Of a stretch of 58,494 bases of DNA, positions 46,976 to 58,075 are shown one piece after another. The notes under the pieces were generated by a model. The model did not search any database, was not told the DNA's origin, and saw only the letters and a list, made by a program, of their open reading frames with translations. The DNA comes from Neolentinus lepideus HHB14362 ss-1 (Eukaryota; Basidiomycota; Agaricomycetes; Gloeophyllales; Gloeophyllaceae). Where the stretch lies: positions 1-58,494 of the forward strand of contig KV425671.1 in the NCBI GenBank assembly GCA_001632425.1, in the 5' to 3' direction. Both the position numbers and the translations under genes were made by a program. Each line of letters opens with the position of its first letter. Within the stretch, counting starts at the first letter, position 1.

Positions 46976-47547
46976 ATGGAAGTACAGAGTCTATTAAAGC
47001 GCCTGCAGGCTCTCACACCCACCTCGTATCTCACTCCATCACTCCACTATCAGACCTCTCGTTCTCAACCACGGTAATATAAAAACCGCGTGTTCACGCG
47101 TCGTTAGGGAGAAGAATGGGAAACTGTACCTCTCAAAGAAGACCATACACGCAGATGGACTTCGAGTTTCAGGTGATATCACTCTGTATAAGCTGAACAA
47201 TGGTGACAGAGTTGATGTCGATCTCTTCCCGCATGCAGAATAATAGGCAGTCAAGGTTTTTGTCGGTGCCAGATGTCGAAACACATGCCATCAGGCAGTT
47301 CTTGAAAGAACTGCAGTCAGGGGCAGATGTTATTCCAGGCGCCAGAATACGTTTCGCGCACAAAGTGGCATTGTGCCGAGTAGTGGCACAAGGCAGTATA
47401 CTTGCAGCGAAGCCTCAGCAAGCACTCGCAAAGGTAAGTGACAGCATTCTTGACAAAACTCACAGTAAAAGTTCAAGTGCGACTTTACAGCTTGCCAGCA
47501 TAGCGCAGGCCTCCGAACAGCGTCAAACGAGATCTCCAGAATATTAA
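46976..47547 (+). CDS. Possible small unknown gene
   Basis: The plus frame 47200-47547 contains ETHAIRQFLKELQSGADVI and RIRFAHKVALCRVVAQGS. It has an internal GTAAGT...TTTACAG that would remove 57 bp in phase (47433-47489). An upstream segment, NGKLYLSKKTIHADGLRVS, could be an earlier exon, starting perhaps from an ATG at 46976, but its introns would be unusually short. No domain is recognised and the model is incomplete. Confidence 0.3.
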
Positions 47548-47993
47548 TCGCCAGGAGAATGCAAGGTGCCACCCTAGACCATTCATTCGATGTTCTTCTC
47601 TTTACAGACTAAGCTCCCTCCATTATTCTTCTGTGCCATACTTTCGTGCATCGGCACAGGGCCTCGGAACATGATGCAATAGAATGTAGACATCAGATGC
47701 ATCGTGCATGATGCGTGGCCAGCGCGAGACGATATCTGCATCAGTTAGGCCTGACTTCAGTTATCAATCATCATCAGATATAAGCAGAAAGATAAAATAT
47801 CAGGCGTGGAAATGCCACATCAATGACAAACCGATTGTGCAGACTTACGACATATGTGTCACGCATGTCACGCGCACGTGAAACCGTGGCGTGTATGGCG
47901 TAACGGGCGCGTCTCAGGACTCTCATGCGTCGCTCCAGTTCGAACGTCTGCCACACCACCAGTACTCTCTATCCTTCAAGACCATTCCACGTC

Positions 47994-49259
47994 ATGGAGA
48001 AGTGTACTACTGCGCCTTCGCAGCTTTCCACTTCCACAGCGACCACCGATAGTGCATCTCCAAGTCCCTTCACGTACCGACTCCTCTATAGAGGAGCCCT
48101 GTCACTACCTGACTCTCATCTCACTCTCGATGGACTTGCTTTTCTCCTCAGACATCACACAGCGGTGGATAAGCTGGAGCTAGAAAACCCACTAGCGCTT
48201 GCTCTTGAGAGTCTTCGTGGACGGCCGACCCTGCGATTTCTGGGTACTTCCAAAATCAGAGAGCTCTGGCTTGATGAGACCGCAAGTGGTGATGTTTTTA
48301 TGCGAGTTACAAAATTTTGGTCTAGACGGTTAATGGAATATTGATGCTAACCGCAGGTACATCCACCCAGACTCTTTCCTCACGATCGTCTACTTCGAGA
48401 ATATACTCTGCTTACAACCCAACCTCTCGGATGATGGAAGGACGGAGTACGGTGTCCGTATTGGTTTAGGAGATGACAAGTCCGAGATTATCGTCTACGG
48501 AAAGAGATCCAACAATGCTCCCTTACTGAGTCTCTGCGTCTCTCGCATCCTGCCTGGCCCAAGGCTGCCCAGGCCCGACGATCCCACGCCGAGAAAGCCA
48601 CCCAAACGCTCCCTTCTTTCGGAAGCTGACGGCGCATCGAAGAAACGTCGGAAGGAAAGGGAAGACGAGGCTGTGCGAAGAGCCAGAGAGATCATGCTCC
48701 GGGGTCCGAAGGCGGGTCCCTCTAAGTTGCCCGCCAGACCTGCGGTGAAGGGTACAAAGAGCAGTGATGCAGCATTTAAAGTCCCATGCGTCCCAGCCAT
48801 TAATCGTTCCGCGTCGGACCCGGAGGCGAAGGCCAAGGGTAAGAGCAAAGGTATAGAAGTCCGGAATGGAGATGAGAAGATGCCAGGAGTGGAGAGGGCG
48901 AACAAGACTGTTAGTCCTCACCCCCATCTATTGTCCTTTGCTATGTTGACAAGTATTACAGCTTGTGAAGACCCTCACGGTCTCTCACCTCTCGTTTGCA
49001 GGCATGCCCAAGGACCACCCTGAATTCAAGGAGGTATACGAGTGGATATACCGAGGTGTTGGCTTTGCACTCGTGAGATTGCTGTTACGATCGCTGCCCA
49101 ACCACAGCTAATTCATCTTCGCAGAGAACGCATATGAAGACGCGCCCAGTCGACCCCAGGCTAGTGGACAAATACGTCCGAGCGCATGCGGAAATGTATG
49201 TATCAAGCTCCGTATCCACAAAGAGTGCGGAGCAGGAGCAACCATCGCGGACATCATAA
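47994..49259 (+). CDS. Protein with Sld7 C-terminal-like region
   Basis: Coding segments are ~47994-48315, ~48357-48909, 48962-49072 and 49125-49259, ending at TAA 49257-49259. The last two introns join in frame. The first junction (near 48316-48357) could not be fixed because the obvious donor leaves the wrong phase. The N-terminal part contains RELWLDETASGDVF and FLTIVYFENILCLQP. The middle is basic and low-complexity (KPPKRSLL, SKKRRKERED). The C-terminus reads KTLTVSHLSFAGMPKDHPEF, KEVYEWIYRGVGFALR, RPVDPRLVDKYVRAHAEMY, which I associate with the Sld7 C-terminal domain of the Sld3-Sld7 replication-initiation partners. That family call is from memory of the pattern and is moderate only. 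The start could also be 47925. Confidence 0.6.
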
Positions 49260-49360
49260 ACATTTGAGCGGTCACTGTAATCTCCACTTTGCTGTACCAG
49301 TATAATGATATATTTGCACTCCCCCTCCATCCCCCGAGCTATGCCGATCCCCATCTTGAC

Positions 49361-50202
49361 CTACTCCACATCCTGCTGTATCATCACCCTCATGACCTTC
49401 GATCTCGGTGTCCTTCGACAGCTAAAAGGCACGGGATACCTGGCAAAGAAGGTCAGGTCACACAGTCCTACCTATCAGTAAGGAACTTATGAGACCACGC
49501 CAGACGTCATATCCGCGGTCAATACAATCTCCGTTCCCTCTGAACTCAGAGGAGGATCTATCGTATATGCCGTCAAGATATGGCTGACCACACTACACGG
49601 AGCGGCGTCGCTGAACCATCGTCCGGGGCAGATTCTGGCCCAGTCTCTCAGTTAACATGCCTCCTTGCATGAGTCGTATCCCACTGACCGACGTCCGTAT
49701 CCGAACGCTGCGTCTGGTGCCTTGGTGCTGGAGTCAAGGAATCGCTCCGGCTTTAACTTGTCGGCGTCGGGATAGACGAGTGGATCGTGAAGGATTGACC
49801 AGGTATTGCCGATAATTACAGAGCCTTTGGGGATAAAATATCCGTTGTACTGACTGTCGGTGGACGATGCGTGGGGTAGGCCTAGTCCAACCTACGACCG
49901 TTGCTGCTGCCTTCGTCGTTAAAAGAGTCAGCTTACCTATGAGGTTCGCAGGTCTCCACAGTAGCACCTCTTCGATTATCGCATTGAGGTACGGAAGGTT
50001 CGGGCGGTCAGAAAACTCAGGGAAGCGGTCAGTCCCTACGACGTTGTCGACCCCCATCTGACCCTTCTTCTGGACTTCGGGGTGCATGGCCATCGCTAGG
50101 TTGAAGACTTGGGTGGCAGATAGAGTCTATGATTTCCCTGTCAGAATATGATACGAAATACCGGAAGAAGAGCGTGATGATTACGGTATCCACAGCACCT
50201 AC
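49361..50202 (-). pseudogene. Cytochrome P450, 3' half only
   Basis: The gene is cut at the I-helix exon: the first readable residues are GAVDT, directly at the duplication breakpoint near 50202. Downstream exons are well preserved: [61 protein letters not shown], then FGYGRR joined by a ~53-bp intron to ICPGRWFSD, so the heme-binding loop is intact. The last exon (YPVPFSCRRTPRSKVM, stop 49361-49363) needs a donor that now reads ATAAGT instead of GTAAGT (near 49490), which leaves a premature TAA at 49487-49489. It is thus a fragment with an intact core but lost N-terminal half and a broken last donor. It is a paralogue of the pseudogene at 42.9 kb. Confidence 0.85.
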
Positions 50203-51439
50203 AGTTGTGATCCCGGGGGATTATGAGGTTCCGCTGAGTATTATTGTCTCCGCGTCGTTCTTTCTTGTTCTCTTAGCTCTGTTGTCTTCATTCAAGTCGG
50301 GAGACGTACAGAGTTACTAACCGAATTTTCGTGCTTCGGTTGTTTTGTGAAAGCCGGCCTTCTCTTCTCTGGGCTGCGTTTCCATTGGATTGACGTACTG
50401 ACATGAACCGAACAGAGACGCGATTCGGACGAAGCTCATCTCAAACGGCGTACTGGGTGATGACGCGTACGTCGTCGTCGCTGGGCCGGCGAACACGTAT
50501 GGGCATTACATTGCTACTCGGGAGGAGTACAGCGTACAGCGATACGAGGGTGCTTCGACGCTCTTTGGGCCATGTCCGTCTGCTTCTGTTCTATTTGGTG
50601 GCTGCCGCTGACTTGATCGGACAGTCACGCTGGAAGCGTACATCGACAAGTATAGCTCGCTGGTACCCTACCTCGGCGACACGGACTTGGGGGACCCATC
50701 GTCTGATGACGCGCCACCCGATTTGAGTACGGAAGCTATCTCATTACAGGTGAGAGGTCTCTCGCTGCGCTTGCTCCGGGAAGCTGACTCGCTGTAGACG
50801 GGTGTTATTATCGACCACCCGCCGTTGGGCAAGAATTTTGGCAACGTGTTGCAGGACGTCAGCGGACCGTATACTGCGGGACAGACTGTTTTTGCGCAGT
50901 TTGTCGGCGCTAATCCCAGAGTACGTAGATAGGACAGCTCCGGGGGCGTAACCTGGTGGCTGATGGTTCTAATTAGAACAACTTGAGACTCGAACAGACG
51001 TTCTTAACTGTGGACAAATTGTCCGGTAGTGAGTGGAGTACGTACAGGACGGACTCTCATCCTTCAACTATTTACCAGTGGGAGAGGACTAGCACTGTGA
51101 GTGAGCAGCCGTTGAAGGTCAGGTTACCTAGTCTGACACTATCCTAGGTACTTGGCACTAGCACGGTCAATATCTCATGGTGAGTCGAGATCCTGTCACG
51201 TTTTGACGTGGTTATGGCCGGACTAATGCCGGCTTAGGACGATCGAGGATGGCACACCATGTAAGCTTTGATGATGAGCACTCTACCGCCGCTGGTAGCT
51301 GACCATACCGTACCCCTCTCGTCACGCATCATTCACAACAGCTGGGACGTACCGCTTGACGTATTATGGTGACGCCAAGTCACTTCTGGGGAAGATTACG
51401 CCTTTCACGGGGACTTCGTCGACTTTTACTGTCAGTTGA
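50203..51439 (+). pseudogene. Neutral ceramidase, 3' half only
   Basis: It corresponds to exons 14-20 of the complete gene at 5.6-9.3 kb, starting at 50416 (DAIRTKLISNGVLG) and ending at TGA 51437-51439. All splice sites and phases in these seven exons are still good, and VQRYEGASTLFGP plus the C-terminal Ig-like domain are encoded. Exons 1-13, with the zinc site and catalytic serine, are absent. What precedes it is the head-to-head P450 fragment, so no start codon in the ceramidase frame is available. It therefore cannot encode an active enzyme. The preserved frame argues for a recent duplication. Confidence 0.88.
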
Positions 51440-52042
51440 AGTCGGAAGAACTGTGGGGAATTGATTGGAGCCGTGAATGTTTTTGTGACAATGTAGCCTC
51501 GAGGAGCCGGGTTGATGGACAGCAGGGTCGATCTTGAATCTTAATTCTTGATGTATGGCCAGATCTGTCGGACACTCGTTGTTTGCGTACCTTTTAAAAG
51601 TCCGTTCTTTCTTCGCGTTTTGATGAATGGACGCGATGCAACCGTCTGCGTCTTATATATATACCTGTTGAGTTGCTGACTCCGATGTCTGCGCTGTCTC
51701 TCGGTGACACTACTTTGGGTCCTCACTTATTCTGGGTTATCGAGCAAACAGTCAACCAGCGAGTTCCAAGACCTACCGTCATATTCTAAAGTGGACGTAC
51801 TATCCAGTCCGGACTAGGATGTAGGGTCTTGACAGGTCCGGAGTTTGCAGTTGGCCATAAAGGTATAGGGGACATCGATAATCAGGCGCAATCCGGTAGG
51901 TCGAAACCAGCGTTCAAGTCGGATGCGGGGTGTCTTGCCTATCTGGCCCAAGTGCCACTAGTATTGTCAGCCAGGTCGCCAATCTGACCACCAACACTGT
52001 GAACTGCATGGAGAGTGAGACTTGAACTGAGGATAAAGGATA
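50203..52042 (+). repeat. Copy B of the inverted segmental duplication
   Basis: This is the near-identical reverse complement of 5022-6869. It begins inside the ceramidase intron preceding the 14th exon and ends about 600 bp past the ceramidase stop codon, 268 bp before the start codon of glucanase B. Only scattered substitutions and very small indels separate the copies, in introns and flank as well as exons. Confidence 0.9.
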
Positions 52043-52310
52043 GCACGCAGCGCTATTCGCTACATATTTCGCTGCATTTGGGCGAACAACGCCCGCGTGA
52101 GAGGGAGAATGTGTTCGAGGTGCTTCTATAATTACTTGTTCCCGTGAGTATATGATCCTAGCCGAGTGCGCCGTCGCACTAGTAGGGCATGGATAGCCGG
52201 GCTCGTGGAGGTGGAGGCTTATCTATGCGCTCGTTGATGCTATATCAAGTTTGCTTCCCCCTGTGCGAACGCACGCCTTTTCCCCCTCCCTCTGGCCGCT
52301 GTAAGACATA
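52043..52310 (+). promoter_or_regulatory. Immediate upstream region of glucanase B
   Basis: Only 268 bp separate the duplication end from the glucanase B start codon. No clear TATA box was identified. The proximal promoter either lies in this unique segment or now includes duplicated ceramidase 3' flank. Confidence 0.3.
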
Positions 52311-54910
52311 ATGTCCAGCGACCGCGACCCCGAGATGTCCCAGCTGAACCCGCCCACGCCGCCGTTCGTTGGGCGGGAGCCTTCTAGTTCGGGCCTCAAC
52401 ACACCGCGCGACTCGTTTGTGTCGACGCCGACGCAGAAGGAGCCGCTGCTCGACCACGATGGGCCAGGATCAACAAGCAGCCTGCCGCCCGAGTACGACC
52501 CGCGCGCGTCGGCGTCGGCCACGCGACCCTGGTACAAGCGGCCACTGTGGTGGGCCGTCGGAGCCGCCGCCTTTGTCGCTGTCGTTTTGGTAATTGTGCT
52601 GCCGATCGTGTTAACTGTTGGCAAGAACAATGGCAGCGTGGGTGGATCAGGCACAAGTGGCGGTTCAGGTTCTGGATCGAATCCTCAGTCGCCCTCGGGC
52701 GCGACAACGGGAGGTAATGGTTCGGAGGTCATTACGGAGGATGGATCAAAGTTCACGTATATTAATCCATTCGGCGGCTTCTGTGAGTGTTGGACATGTC
52801 TTCTGCGTCTGTGAAGGAGTTTGTCTGGGGTATTTAATTGCAAGTTGATGAGGGAGTCGTACTCGTGTGCCCAATGAACACACAATCACACTGGAGGATT
52901 AGTCTATCCTCTGCCACATTTATGATCGACTCTTACTTGCTTACCACTCACATTATTATTATTCTTCGTTGTCGTCAAATAGACTAATGATGCAATTCTC
53001 CGAAATTCCAGGGGTCCAGGATCCCAATGATCCCTTCAACGACAATGCTCAGCCAAATTCCTGGACGCCTCCTTTGAACACGACATGGCAGTGGGGTAAT
53101 GACCGCGTATTTGGGTGCGTATTTACTTACTTCCCATTTTCGCGTCCGCTCATCTTACATGCTTTGATCAAACTGATGTTTTTGTGACAAAGTGTTAATC
53201 TTGGCGGATGGTTCGTGATCGAACCCTTCATCGCTCCTTCCTTCTTTCAGAAGTATAACGGCACCGTCGACGAATGGACGCTCAGCATTGCAATGGCAAA
53301 CGACACCGCCAGTGGTGGGCTCCAGCAGCTCGAGGACCACTACAACACATTCATTGTGCGTGTCTCCAACTACACTCTCTAATGTTCCATATGGTGTTGA
53401 CCCTTACATCCACACAGACTGAGCAAGATTTCGCCGAGATCGCAGGCGCGGGTCTCAATTGGATCCGCCTGCCTATACCCTTTTGGGCGATTGATGTCTG
53501 GGACGACGAACCGTTCCTCGCCAAGGTTTGCTGGAAATATATCCTGAGGGCCTTCGGCTGGGCTAGGAAATACGGCCTGAGGATCAACCTCGACCTGCAT
53601 ACCATTCCTGGGTCTCAGAATGGCTACAACCACTCCGGCAAAATGGGTGGCATCAACTTCCTCAACGGCATCATGGGTGTTGCCAACGCCGAACGCACCC
53701 TCGACTACATCCGCATCATCGCCGAGTTCATCGCGCAGCCCGAGTACCAGAACGTCATCCCCATCTTCGGCATCATTAACGAGCCGCTCCTGGGCATCAT
53801 CGGCCAGGACGAGCTCACGCGCTTCTACCTGCAGTCCTACGACAAGATTCGGGCGATCACTGGTATTGGTGAGGGCCATGGGCCGTACATTTCGATCCAC
53901 GATGGGTTCTCGGGCTTGGGCATCTGGAAGGATTTCCTTCCCGGTGCGGATAGGTTTATCCTGGATACGCACCCGTACTTTGCGTTTGGTGGTATGCAGA
54001 ATGTTCCGATTGCGGTTCCAGATAATGATGGCGATAATTACGGTGGTACGTGGCCCCAACAGGCGTGTCTATCATGGGGTATCGGGCAAAACCAAAGGTA
54101 CGTCCCTGGCTTGTGGTAGTTGAGTGCTGATGTTAATGTGACGTGATATGAACCAGTCAGCTCGACTTCGGCGTCACTATTGCTGGTGAGTTCAGTGCCG
54201 GCTTCAACCCGTGCGGTCTTTTCCTCCAAGGTGTGAACGAGGACATCCCCGATTACTGCCCCTTCTGGATGGACTCATCGCAGTGGAACGAGACGACCAA
54301 AGAAGGCCTCATGCAGTTCACCCTCGCCAGCATGGATGCGCTGCAGAACTGGTTCTTCTGGACGTGGAAGATCGGCAACTCCTCCACGACCAACACCGTT
54401 CAGTGCCCGCTCTGGTCGTACAAGCTCGGGCTGGACAATGGGTGGATACCCACTGACCCTCGTCAGTCCATTGGCAAGTGCGGCGCTCTCAATGTCACGG
54501 CGCCCGTGCAGTTCAACGGAAGCTACCAGTCCTGGCAGACGGGCGGCGCCGGCGCGGGGACAATCGACCCCACCGTGTCTGCGTCGTACTCGCAGTGGCC
54601 GCCCGCGAGCATATCCGGCGCGTCGGTGCCTGTGATGGAGCTCCCGCAGTATACTGCAACGGGCGTTATTGAGACGTTGCCAAACCCGACTGTCTCTGGA
54701 GCTGCTACCAAGACCCTGTCGCTGTCGCAGTATGGGTGGGATGATGCGAGCGACACATTACCTGGTGTCACAGAGATTGCTGGGTGTCAGTATCCCGACG
54801 CGTGGGGTCCCGCATCGCTCCCACCGGTGTGCACGGGTCCAGCGAGTAAGAGGGAGGTCGTGCGCGAGGTGCCCGCTGCCATTACACCACTCCCTGCTCG
54901 GAGAAGATAA
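52311..54910 (+). CDS. GH5 exo-beta-1,3-glucanase, type II membrane protein (B)
   Basis: Five exons (52311-52782, 53012-53114, 53193-53355, 53418-54097, 54157-54910) give 2,172 nt, 723 residues, all phases closing. It has the same build as paralogue A: a short cytosolic Ser/Pro-rich tail, a membrane span at residues ~79-103 preceded by RPWYKRPLWW, a Gly/Ser linker, then the GH5 barrel starting GVNLGGWFVIEPFIAP. The acid/base lies in FGIINEPLL and the nucleophile in IAGEFSAGFN. NLDLHTIPGSQNG, LDTHPYFAF and WFFWTWK are kept. It is clearly diverged from A in protein sequence. Only two intron positions are shared with A; two are private to B, and four A introns are missing here. It should act on cell-wall beta-1,3-glucan at the outer face of the plasma membrane. 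Confidence 0.93.
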
Positions 54911-56170
54911 AATTGGCGCGTTTCCTCACTTCGTTATCCTCTCGCGCACTCAGGTTGATTGACCATGCATAGACGAGTTTCGTGAAGTCTTCACGATCAC
55001 GCTTCCTGCAGAAGTGCCGTACGCTATCTTGTATTTGCAGTACTGGTTACCAGAACAGTCTACGATATACACGCCATACGGAACGGACATAATCCTATCT
55101 ATCACAGTATCACAGGACTTTGTTCTATTCCCTTGTTTATCCCTATACCTACCACTTGTGTACTGACATTTTCCCTGTAGTCCTCCGCGCTTTCATTTGT
55201 TGTTTTGCAAGTGTACTCTACTTTCCTAGACGCGTCCCTCCTTCGTCCACTTGTATGTACAGGCTGATCCCTTCCATCCTCGTCGTTATTACGCCTCCCC
55301 CGAACTATTAGAGTGATATGGCGCCGCTGCTGACGTCGCACACGACTGCCTCGTTCCATATAGCTGGCCGCAAACCCTTCGGATATGTCCTCGCAGGCCA
55401 AACAGACCGAACCAGGTAAACCCACCGCACTTTATTGGCGTGACGCGTTATCCGCAACTTGTTCCTCTCTCACGTGATACACCGATGTTTTCGAGACGTG
55501 TATTGTTTTGCAGACAGCTTGAACCGTCATCGGCACAGCTGCTGCCACGCTTGCCATAGCTGTCGTCGATTTCCAACAATGCGACCAGTGATCGCAAGCC
55601 TATTGCTGTGGTGTTGGGTTTCTCATCATCACGATGCCTTCTGTTAGCCTGAATACCGTGATCGTCACGAATTCAGAACATTCCTAGTAGACCAAGACTA
55701 GCCACAATATCGGATCTGAAGATCTGAAGTAAGAGACGGATCGGCCGGTCAAGCGCCTGTATGTACTTCAACGTGGCAACGTCAGATAGAACAAAGGGCA
55801 CTGAAAACCTAGACGAGGGCGTTTGGAATCCCAGATGCACGAGGCAATCCTGATGGGACTACCCTAGTCCATACTTCCGTGAATCTGGCGTATACAGTCA
55901 TAGGGTACCAAAAGACATGCCTGAATACTCTGTACCCTCTTCGTCGATGTGCAAAGCGGGCTCGAGCAGTCAGGATTCGATTGCGAGAACTCTTGCATAG
56001 CCTTCCATACATTCCGTGTGATGTGCTGAGTATGTAGATATTAATCTACTGCACATCGGAAGAATATCATTCTTCCTAATGCTCGCATTAACATTGTTGT
56101 GGATGTCTTGAGATAGTTCTGCCTGTGTATCGGGCCTAGTGAACCGTAAAAGAGGAGTCGCTCTGGGTAT
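54911..56170. other. 3' flank of glucanase B, no gene recognised
   Basis: The minus frame 55102-55425 and short plus frames show no domain. No RNA gene is seen. Confidence 0.4.
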
Positions 56171-56176
56171 GTGAGA

Positions 56177-56287
56177 CTGGCCTAAATTTGACCGGTAGTT
56201 CCAACCGCCAAACGAATGAATTTCAGTCGTCAACTGGTCGAAACTGGACCTTGAACTGTACGAAACTACCGAATCAAATTAGGCCGG
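56177..56287. mobile_element. ~110-bp inverted-repeat (MITE-like) element
   Basis: The left end is CTGGCCTAAATTTGACCGG-TAGTT and the right end is AACTACCGAATC-AAATTAGGCCGG, imperfect reverse complements that could fold into a hairpin. A related end (TACCGGTCTAATTTAGGCC) occurs at 57184-57204 in inverted orientation. The whole 56177-57204 interval (1,028 bp) could therefore alternatively be one element with these ends. No target-site duplication was seen for either reading. Confidence 0.45.
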
Positions 56288-57183
56288 CAATTGAGGAGTT
56301 TTGACCGGTATGAAAACGGTGGAATTTGGCTGGATTCAACCGTTCAACGGTCTATTTTCATTCGTTCATGTACAACTATTCCTTCCTGATATTCCAATCA
56401 ATTTCTATATAGGAAAAGCCATGTATTGGGTATATAATGTACATGTACAGATAAATACATACATCCTGACATCCCAAGCCTCATCTAGAGCCTGAACCTC
56501 AAACTTAAGTTCAAGCCCTTAAACAACCCAGCCTCCCTCCGCAGAAAGTACCCCTATATGTTTGTCATTAGCTAGCATGAAGTAGAAATTGCACTCACGA
56601 AGTCCCCGAGGACCATAGCTGCGGCAGGGTCTGGCCATCCTATGATTAGCTTGAGGATCAGTAACATGTACAGGTTACAATGTTTGTATATACTCACAAT
56701 ATATCATGAGGTAGCAGTGTACCTAAAGGGTCTCTGGATCTATAAGCATGCTGCATAAGCTCACCATATCAGAGAACTCAAGAGAAATGACTAGAGTACA
56801 TACCTATAAACCCGTGACCGTCATGTACAGTGCAACACCCGTGAAGACTGGTCTCTGTAAACCTGATGAGCAGAGATAAATCGCGAATGACACAACATAC
56901 CTGCATACTAGACACTCTACGAGAGTCGTTGCAAAGAAGAATCAGACGACCATAGAGACTCACGGATGGTAGGCAGAGGCAAGATGAACAAGAGTGCGTC
57001 TGAGCGCGTCCATTTCTTAAGTCCGATACTGGCATTCCCACGATAGCTGTGCTGTATCAACAGACAAATTTCGACCGTTCATTGTGCTAAATGCCCAGAT
57101 CGTAATTTCAACCAGTTTTCCAGCCGAAACCTGTTTCGACCTTGTTCGACCACTTACCGGCCGAAAGGACAAAAATAATCGAT
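56288..57183. other. Interior sequence, no gene recognised
   Basis: It contains AT-rich sequence with several GTATATAATGTACA-like tracts and a second block (57065-57180) enriched in TTTCGACC/GGTCGAAA words that echo 56230-56260. No coding region is recognised. Confidence 0.35.
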
Positions 57184-57204
57184 TACCGGTCTAATTTAGG
57201 CCAG
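57184..57204. repeat. Isolated copy of the inverted-repeat end
   Basis: TACCGGTCTAATTTAGGCCAG matches, in reverse complement, the end at 56177-56197 with only a few differences. Confidence 0.5.
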
Positions 57205-57940
57205 CCTGGTGTGCACAGTGTCGCATTAAATTACCTACCTATACAGTGGCAATCTGCCTCTTTACCTCCATCGAGCACTAGTCTTTAGTATGGAAGGAGC
57301 GAAAGACAGAACAGGCAGCGAGCACGAAGGTGATGGAAGAGGAGGCGACTGCACAGAGAGACAACGACTCGAGTGAGATGCTTGTCCGCGAGTAGAAGAC
57401 CGCATGGGAGCTTCCGTTACCTCAAGATTTGGATTCGGGACACAAAAACGGACCCATTATGAACATGACTGAATGGGGAGCTCAAGGCTTGAAGGCTCCT
57501 CGCAAGTCCAGCCAAATCTCGCTTCCTAATTCGATAGTACGAATGAAAGACATCGTCATCGGAACGTTAGTACAAGATAGGAATCAAGCTGACAGAGGAA
57601 TCCGGCCATAACGAGAACATATGGAAGACTAAGTCGGCCAGTATAGTAAACGACGAGACATAGTCGCATTCTTCTCATGCGGCGGCAATCCGAGACCACA
57701 CGTACAAGATTGCGTAGTGCAGTTATTCCGCCGACGAGAACCCATCTAAACGCGCCGCAGCGTCTCCAACCACTTTCCTTTCCACTGCGATGCAGGCGAT
57801 GGATGCCCAGCCGGGAGCAGCACTTCGACTTCTGGTCCATCAACAGCCTTCGCAGCCATTTCATTGACGTCCTGGATGATCGTCCGGGGGCAGGACCCTG
57901 GCATATGCGGACTGATGTTTGATCCAAAATCGCCGATTTT
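57205..57940. other. No gene recognised
   Basis: The minus frame 57556-57927 (123 aa) is the longest here and shows no domain; the plus frame 57677-57922 overlaps it. No splice pattern supports either. Confidence 0.35.
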
Positions 57941-58075
57941 GGGCCTTTATGTCCGCACGCTTTTCAGCCCGTTATATCCGCATATAGGATCGGGTGAGGT
58001 CAAATCCTACCCTTTGTATCCGCATAAGTGATCTATGCTCTTTACTGACCCCGTATATCCGCACAGGGGATTGGA
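57941..58075. repeat. Short irregular repeats of TATATCCGCA
   Basis: The words TGTCCGCAC, TATATCCGCAT, TGTATCCGCAT and TATATCCGCAC occur near 57951, 57974, 58016 and 58054, each in a similar C/T-rich context. An inverted copy (CATATGCGGAC) lies just upstream near 57902. Confidence 0.5.

Noticed and set aside
42860..54910. Secondary-metabolite gene cluster suggested by two P450 copies
   Set aside because: Both P450s are broken, no synthase or other tailoring gene is nearby, and the neighbours are housekeeping or wall genes.
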